Virus record (IMG/VR): IMGVR_UViG_3300022698_000005
Coordinates: 1 to 26,049 of that record
Reading direction: 5' to 3' (one strand)
Length of the DNA stretch: 26,049 nucleotides
Source of the DNA: a virus
Below, piece after piece: positions 21,197 to 26,049 of the stretch. Made by a program: the position numbers and the translations under genes. The notes below the pieces were generated by a model. It was not told where the DNA came from, did not search any database, and saw only the letters and a program-made list of their open reading frames with translations. Every line of letters begins with the position of its first letter. The stretch's first letter is position 1.

Positions 21197-21649
21197 TTAT
21201 CCAAATACTATAGCCATTGCAATGGCAGATCCTAATCCGATACCTTCGGCGGCACCTGGAGGTCCAGGAGGTCCAGCAACCGTTGATGCGGGTCCAGTGG
21301 GTCCAGTGGGTCCAGGAGGTCCAGGAGGTCCAGCAACCGTTGATGCGGGTCCAGTCGGTCCAGTGGGTCCAGTCGGTCCAGTTGGTCCAGGAGGTCCAGG
21401 AACCGTTGAATCAGCTCCAGTTGGTCCAGGAGGTCCAGTATTACCCTGAGGTCCAGTTGGTCCAGTGGGTCCAGTTGGTCCAGTTGGTCCAGTTGGTCCA
21501 GTGGGTCCAGTTGGTCCAGTTGTCCCTGATGCCGCAATGAACCACAGCCCTTTAGTTGAGTTGTACTGATAGGTGACGTCGTTACCGTTAATATCAGTAA
21601 CGACAAACTCTGCCCCGTTAGCGGGAGAGTCTGGGAAGTTAATTGCCAT
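21197..21649 (-). CDS. Collagen-like Gly-X-Y repeat protein
   Basis: 150 residues in three parts. Residues 1-41 form a short head ([32 protein letters not shown]) of the kind that starts many marine phage fibre proteins. Residues about 42-135 are Gly-X-Y triplets, mostly Gly-Pro-Thr, with several Gly-Pro-Pro, interrupted by [10 protein letters not shown] and twice by [10 protein letters not shown]; such repeats form trimeric collagen helices in phage fibres. The end ([15 protein letters not shown]) is glycine-rich and hydrophobic. Its start lies 11 bases inside the end of the large fibre gene, with GAGGTG five bases upstream. Near-identical 9-base units at DNA level make length changes by recombination likely. 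Probably a rigid spacer or fibre accessory; the oxygenase in the same operon could act on its prolines. Confidence 0.9.
   Translation of the reverse strand: MAINFPDSPANGAEFVVTDINGNDVTYQYNSTKGLWFIAASGTTGPTGPTGPTGPTGPTGPTGPTGPQGNTGPPGPTGADSTVPGPPGPTGPTGPTGPTGPASTVAGPPGPPGPTGPTGPASTVAGPPGPPGAAEGIGLGSAIAMAIVFG
21247..21520 (-). repeat. Tandem 9-base repeats coding Gly-Pro-Thr
   Basis: Units read GGTCCAGTT or GGTCCAGTG on the plus strand, coding Gly-Pro-Thr in the collagen-like gene, with two longer near-identical blocks near 21259 and 21311 containing the AACCGTTGATGC interruption. Confidence 0.9.
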
Positions 21650-24600
21650 TCTTCACCTCAGCTAGTTCCTTTTTAAGTTGATCAATTTGTTCTTGCTGCT
21701 CTTTCATAGCTTCGATTAGTACTGCTACCATGTTACCATAAGCTACAGACTTTGTACCCATTTCATCGTCTTGAGTTGAGACTGCCTCGGGTACAACCGC
21801 TTCTACTTCTTGTGCGATTAAACCAATATGACGAGACCCGTCTTTATCGTACTCAACACCTCTTAGGGATTTAACCTTTTCGATAGAGTTATTTATAGTG
21901 GTGATATTATCTTTTAATCTTCCGTCTGACGTAGAAGTAACACTACCGGTAACAATTAAATTTCCTGTTAAGGTGAAGACTCCAGGAGAGGTTTCTTCAA
22001 GAGCCCCGCCTCCGCCTCCGCCACCGCCGACTTGTACCCACTGGTTAGAAGAACCGTCAGCGTAGTAGACATACATAAAACCGTATTGAGTATCGTACCA
22101 CAGATCGCCATCAGAAGGTGAAGAAGGAGGGGTGTCTGAAGTTTCTACCCCACCACCGCCGGCAGCATTAGATGTAGTGGCAATGGTCCAAGTTCTATTA
22201 CCTGTACCGTCTACGGACTGAGAAGCAGTACCTGTCACATCACCTGTTAGCGTTACAGTGTGGGTTCTAGCAGTAGTCCATTTATCTGCGTTGGGGTGGT
22301 AGCTATCGTGGAATAACTTATCAACTGATACCTGAACTAACCCTGTAGGTGCAGTCGTGGTTACAGAATCAAAATTATACGTTACTGTGCCGTATTGAGA
22401 TAATCTAGTAAAAGCTACTTGTTGGTTATAATCTGAAAGCAGTGCCCAAATTTCATAATTATTAGATGCATCCTGCTTATAGAAGAATTGCCAGTCATCA
22501 GTTACTGCCCCACTCTCCATCTGAAAGACTTTAAAATCTATAAATGTACGAGTGCCAATATGTATATGATAAGAAGCTCTAGTTGGATCACCATAATCAC
22601 CACTAGAAGATAGTATACCAACAACGCTGTCATCAAAATCATCTAGAGTAAATAATTTTACAAATCTTCTAGCTCCGCCTGATGAGCCGGGAGAAAACCA
22701 AAATTGTCTAGTAAATCTATTATCGGCTTCAGACTCAGTATAGTAACGGTCATCATGAGTATGATTAGCTGGAGCCGCACCTACATCACTAGCAGTAATG
22801 TTACGAGTACTTACAGTAGCATTAGCATCAGTAACGTGACCGAGAGTATCTGTGGTAACGTTAAAGTCTAGGTCGCTAATTACTGTTGCACCAGTAAGAG
22901 CACCTGTGTCTACATTAATATCATCCCCTGCATAGCTTGGGTGGGTATATACAGTATCTTGAGCCAGATTACGCCAAGCAGTCCAAGAGCCATTATAGTA
23001 ACTACGAGAATAAACATTTTGACTGTTATAGATGTAATATGTTTGGGCAGTATGAAAACCATTACCGTACATATCATCGTCAACAGTTAAAATGCCTGCC
23101 AAATTTTCTGGGTAATTGCTTCCTGCCGAAGCATCAGCATTGCTGTTTTGGGAATATACCCCTTGATTACGATAACTATTTAAGTCAGCACCTGAAGGGA
23201 TTTCGCCTCCATTTAAACGAATAAAGGAGTTAGATATAAAAGTACCAAAAGAAGCAGCTGCACTATATGTCGTGTCGGGAGGTGTCGCCCAAGTAAATGT
23301 TCCATCGCCATCAGAACGTAAATACTGTGTAGTATTTCCATTTCCGGATACATTTAATTCAGATGCACTAATTGAGTTGTCGTCAATTTGAGCAGATAGA
23401 GATACATTAGAACTACCGTCAAGAGATACTGAACCAGTTAAATCGCCACCTAAAGTTATTGTTCTAGCTGTAGTCCACTTGTCAGCATTGGGGTGATATT
23501 CATCGTGGAATACTTGTTCGCTGTTTTGTGTGATATTACCTTTGAAATCAAACGTGGCGTTATTTGTATCCCACGAAATAACTTCAGTTGTATTATCCGA
23601 CTCATAGAACTTTATTGTAGCGTCTGCACCAATCTCTAGATTACCTGCGCCATCGTGACGAACAAAACCTTGACTACCTGCAGTTGTACCGAACGTTACA
23701 CCTAAGTTATCAGTATTGTTGAACGTCAGCTGCCCAGTCATGGTATCGCCAGACTTTCTCACATAGCGAGTATCATGCGTGTGGCTGTCATTAGTGACGC
23801 TGGTAGTAATGTTGATGTTGCCCAGATCCGTCATCGTGGCAGTGCCAGTAACGTCGCCTGACAGAGTTACTGTTGGATCTGGTTTATTGGTTACGTTAGT
23901 CCAATCAAGGTAGTATGAACCATGTTGACCATCTAGTAGGTCTGCGTCTAATCCAGAAGCTGCACCATCAACGGTCTTGATTTTAGCTAGAACATCATTC
24001 GCTGTATATGAAGATGATGCAAGCTTGGCATTTAATTGTGTCTGGATATTAGAAGTAACGCCATCCAGATAATCATATTCGGTAGAAGTTACACCAGTCG
24101 CCCGAAGATCTTTGGCGTAGTTCAAGTCTGCGGCAACACCAGTGAACCCTTGCAGCTTGTTCAATTCTGCAGATGATGCAGTGACATTCGTGATACCGTC
24201 AGCAAGCTGTGCAGTACCCGTCAAGTTACCAGTTACGTTCGCATAAACGTTATTAGCTTGGAAATCGCCCATACGGAATGATGCGTGCTCAACATCAATG
24301 TTACCTTCAGGCTCCGGAGAGTATGCATCAAACACTTTGTAGCGATTATCGGTAACGTCATAGAAGAAACCGATGTGAGTATAACCGATACCTGTTGTTC
24401 CAGTGTTTCTGTTACCAACAATACCCAAGTCCACATTTACTGGAGTTGCAGTTGATTCCCATTTGTCGCTAGAGGTGTGACCTGTGGTTGCGTTAAACTC
24501 AACAGAAACACCCAATTCTAACTCTTGGGGCGAACCAGTGATACTTACACCAGTTGCTTCGGTAGTTGAGAAGTTATCTTTTGACCACTCGAATGTGTCT

Positions 24601-26049
24601 GGAGTTCCTGTTCCGTCAATACGGACATAGTATGTTGTAGCGGATGTACCTTCGAACGTTCCTGAGAATACTGCGTCATCCAGACCAGTACCAGTGAACG
24701 TTGTGTTGCCCATAGAACCAGAGCCACCCAGATATACAAACGTATCGTCTACGACAAGGTTGTTTACCGCAACGGTTGACTGTGTACCGAGAATGTTCAA
24801 GTCACCAGCAATTGTCACGTTTTCATCAAAGCGAGCATCACCCGTGACCCTCAAAGTCTCGAACGTGTGTGACTCCACATCAACATAAATACAGCCCGAT
24901 GTGGTATTAGCAATCAAACACAAACCAATATCAACAGTGAAGTATGGGTATGTCGGTGCTGTTGATTGGAGTTGTCCGTTAGCTACTGCAACATGAACTC
25001 GTTCGCCTACCTGAAGGTGGGCTGTATTGATATCACCAACCAAACCACGTGTAGTAACGAAACCGAAAGATTCATTGTCAATATCATGAGTGGCGATACC
25101 TACTGCGGATGAACGCATTTCAGTTTCGGCTGAAGCTAATGAAATTGTGGGAACTGTATTCTGTTCGCCGCTCAAGTATACAGGAGAACCGTTGGTAATT
25201 GTTGCGCCCGAGTTGTTGTATACTCGGATCCATTCTTCCTGACCGATCTGGAGAGTGATATCATCAACGTTGTTGTAGAAGGCTAGTGCCTCATTACTAT
25301 GATCGTAAAATAAACGACCTTCGTTATGATCCGGTGTAGTATTGACGCAGAGGTCGATGTAGTTGTCTACACGTAAACGAGAAATTTCAACGTTTGATGC
25401 CAGATCAGTTGTTATATTAAGTGTATTAGAACTGAACGATCCAGACCCCGAAACATCGCCGGTTAGGTTGACTGAAGCAGTTGCACCTAATCTTGAGTTG
25501 ACCAAAGACAAAGTATTCGCAACTTGCATACGATCGTTCGTTATTGCGAGCGTGTTAGCAACTTGCATTCTGTCATCAACCAATGACAAAGTATTGGCGA
25601 CCTGCATTCTATCACCAACCAACGAAATAGTGTTGGAGACCTGCATACGGTCTGCGACAAGCGTGTTTACGTTGGCAACCTGCATACGGTTGCGGACACT
25701 TGCATCAGAGATAGCGAATAGCGAACTCACGTTAGCGACCTGCATTCTATCCCTGACTAGGGTGGTTGTATCATTGATAAATGATACTACGTTAGCAACC
25801 TGCATCCGATCGGAAACGTCACTGTTTGTCGCAGTAATTAAAGAATTGACGTTAGCGACCTGCATTCTGTCATTGACTAGAGATACAGTATTAGCGACCT
25901 GCATTCTATCATCAACAAGAGCGTTAGTGTTTGCAACCTGCATACGATCGGCAACCAATGCATTTACATTGGCGACCTGCATTCTGTCGTTAACCAATGA
26001 CAAAGTATTGGCGACCTGCATTCTGTCATTGACTAGAGATACAGTATTA
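21639..26049 (-). CDS. Giant tail fibre protein with repeat shaft and C-terminal S74 chaperone, 5'-truncated by window
   Basis: More than 1460 residues; the frame is open to the right edge, so the true start lies outside. At the visible N-terminal end, twelve units beginning MQV(A/S)N, each 13 or 20 residues, form a shaft (25491-26049). Next comes a long beta-rich body with repeated LTGDV(T/S)G strands, two copies of [12 protein letters not shown] near 23490 and 22290, and H-x-H motifs ([16 protein letters not shown]), which in long tail fibres bind metal along the trimer axis. A run of eight glycines lies near 22010. The last 96 residues start SDGRLKDNI and contain [17 protein letters not shown] and a heptad-like tail: the S74 intramolecular chaperone, which trimerises the fibre and then cuts itself off near that serine. 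Probably the main receptor-binding fibre; the collagen-like gene follows. Confidence 0.9.
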   Translation of the reverse strand, partial: NTVSLVNDRMQVANTLSLVNDRMQVANVNALVADRMQVANTNALVDDRMQVANTVSLVNDRMQVANVNSLITATNSDVSDRMQVANVVSFINDTTTLVRDRMQVANVSSLFAISDASVRNRMQVANVNTLVADRMQVSNTISLVGDRMQVANTLSLVDDRMQVANTLAITNDRMQVANTLSLVNSRLGATASVNLTGDVSGSGSFSSNTLNITTDLASNVEISRLRVDNYIDLCVNTTPDHNEGRLFYDHSNEALAFYNNVDDITLQIGQEEWIRVYNNSGATITNGSPVYLSGEQNTVPTISLASAETEMRSSAVGIATHDIDNESFGFVTTRGLVGDINTAHLQVGERVHVAVANGQLQSTAPTYPYFTVDIGLCLIANTTSGCIYVDVESHTFETLRVTGDARFDENVTIAGDLNILGTQSTVAVNNLVVDDTFVYLGGSGSMGNTTFTGTGLDDAVFSGTFEGTSATTYYVRIDGTGTPDTFEWSKDNFSTTEATGVSITGSPQELELGVSVEFNATTGHTSSDKWESTATPVNVDLGIVGNRNTGTTGIGYTHIGFFYDVTDNRYKVFDAYSPEPEGNIDVEHASFRMGDFQANNVYANVTGNLTGTAQLADGITNVTASSAELNKLQGFTGVAADLNYAKDLRATGVTSTEYDYLDGVTSNIQTQLNAKLASSSYTANDVLAKIKTVDGAASGLDADLLDGQHGSYYLDWTNVTNKPDPTVTLSGDVTGTATMTDLGNINITTSVTNDSHTHDTRYVRKSGDTMTGQLTFNNTDNLGVTFGTTAGSQGFVRHDGAGNLEIGADATIKFYESDNTTEVISWDTNNATFDFKGNITQNSEQVFHDEYHPNADKWTTARTITLGGDLTGSVSLDGSSNVSLSAQIDDNSISASELNVSGNGNTTQYLRSDGDGTFTWATPPDTTYSAAASFGTFISNSFIRLNGGEIPSGADLNSYRNQGVYSQNSNADASAGSNYPENLAGILTVDDDMYGNGFHTAQTYYIYNSQNVYSRSYYNGSWTAWRNLAQDTVYTHPSYAGDDINVDTGALTGATVISDLDFNVTTDTLGHVTDANATVSTRNITASDVGAAPANHTHDDRYYTESEADNRFTRQFWFSPGSSGGARRFVKLFTLDDFDDSVVGILSSSGDYGDPTRASYHIHIGTRTFIDFKVFQMESGAVTDDWQFFYKQDASNNYEIWALLSDYNQQVAFTRLSQYGTVTYNFDSVTTTAPTGLVQVSVDKLFHDSYHPNADKWTTARTHTVTLTGDVTGTASQSVDGTGNRTWTIATTSNAAGGGGVETSDTPPSSPSDGDLWYDTQYGFMYVYYADGSSNQWVQVGGGGGGGGALEETSPGVFTLTGNLIVTGSVTSTSDGRLKDNITTINNSIEKVKSLRGVEYDKDGSRHIGLIAQEVEAVVPEAVSTQDDEMGTKSVAYGNMVAVLIEAMKEQQEQIDQLKKELAEVKNGN
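21890..21897 (-). promoter_or_regulatory. Possible internal late promoter (TATAAATA) within the fibre gene
   Basis: Exact TATAAATA on the minus strand, but inside codons for Thr-Ile-Asn-Asn of the S74 domain. RNA from about 21884 would supply the collagen-like gene (start 21649) and those after it, which otherwise show no promoter in this window. Could be chance, since the spacing to a start (about 235 bases) is much longer than at the other boxes. Confidence 0.3.
25491..26049 (-). repeat. Tandem 39/60-base repeats coding the MQVAN fibre shaft
   Basis: Twelve full units plus a part unit at the edge. Nine are 39 bases (13 residues, for example [13 protein letters not shown]) and three in a row are 60 bases (20 residues). 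The last 39 bases of the window repeat exactly at about 25857-25895, so units are close to identical at DNA level. Confidence 0.9.

Noticed and set aside
21247-21520. Regular short repeats that could suggest a CRISPR array
   Set aside because: The 9-base units are in frame and encode Gly-Pro-Thr; there are no unique spacers.
1-26049. tRNA genes, integrase or attachment sites, and photosynthesis-type host genes
   Set aside because: None were recognised on either strand; intergenic gaps are all short and explained by promoters, hairpins or ribosome binding sites.

Overview
The window is part of a T4-like (contractile-tailed) bacteriophage genome. All recognisable genes lie on the minus strand and form the conserved virion and recombination block of T4-type phages: neck, terminase, sheath, tube, portal, prohead core, protease, scaffold, major capsid, then uvsY, uvsW, gene 55 and gene 47. 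The order, the short proteins and the accessory genes (a 2-oxoglutarate oxygenase, a collagen-like protein, long fibres ending in a self-cleaving chaperone) resemble marine T4-like phages such as those of cyanobacteria and SAR11. No photosynthesis gene, tRNA or other host marker is visible, so the host is unknown.

In transcription order (high to low coordinates): (1) about 26049-18160, an adhesion operon: the 3' part of a giant repeat-rich tail fibre cut by the window edge, a collagen-like Gly-Pro-Thr protein, three unrecognised virion-type proteins, a tail-assembly-chaperone-like protein and an Fe(II)/2OG oxygenase. (2) 18090-13733: genes 13, 14, 15, 16 and 17, mostly with overlapping stops and starts. 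(3) 13668-11177: sheath (18) and tube (19). (4) 11107-5519: portal (20), two prohead core proteins, an 83-residue protein, protease (21), scaffold (22) and major capsid (23), closed by a strong terminator. (5) 5409-4882: one tail-tube-like protein. (6) 4836-1: uvsY, uvsW, a small acidic protein, gene 55, an inserted HNH homing endonuclease, and gene 47 running off the left edge.

Regulation is readable. Seven exact TATAAATA late-promoter boxes and one CATAAATA variant sit 13-40 bases (to the inferred start of transcription) ahead of the HNH gene, the 175-residue gene, 23, 22, the 64-residue core gene, 20, 18 and 13; gp55, the sigma factor that reads such boxes, is encoded here. The recombination cluster instead has a near-consensus sigma-70 promoter (TTGACT, 17 bases, TATACT) ahead of uvsY. 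At the HNH gene and gene 13 the late box abuts the 5' arm of a hairpin whose 3' arm holds the ribosome binding site or start codon, so read-through RNA should be translationally silent and late RNA active, as known for some T4 genes.

Most worth a second look: the alternative-hairpin switch on the HNH gene, a single-base frameshift inside the metallophosphatase motif of gene 47, and the co-location of a prolyl-hydroxylase-like oxygenase with a collagen-like protein.
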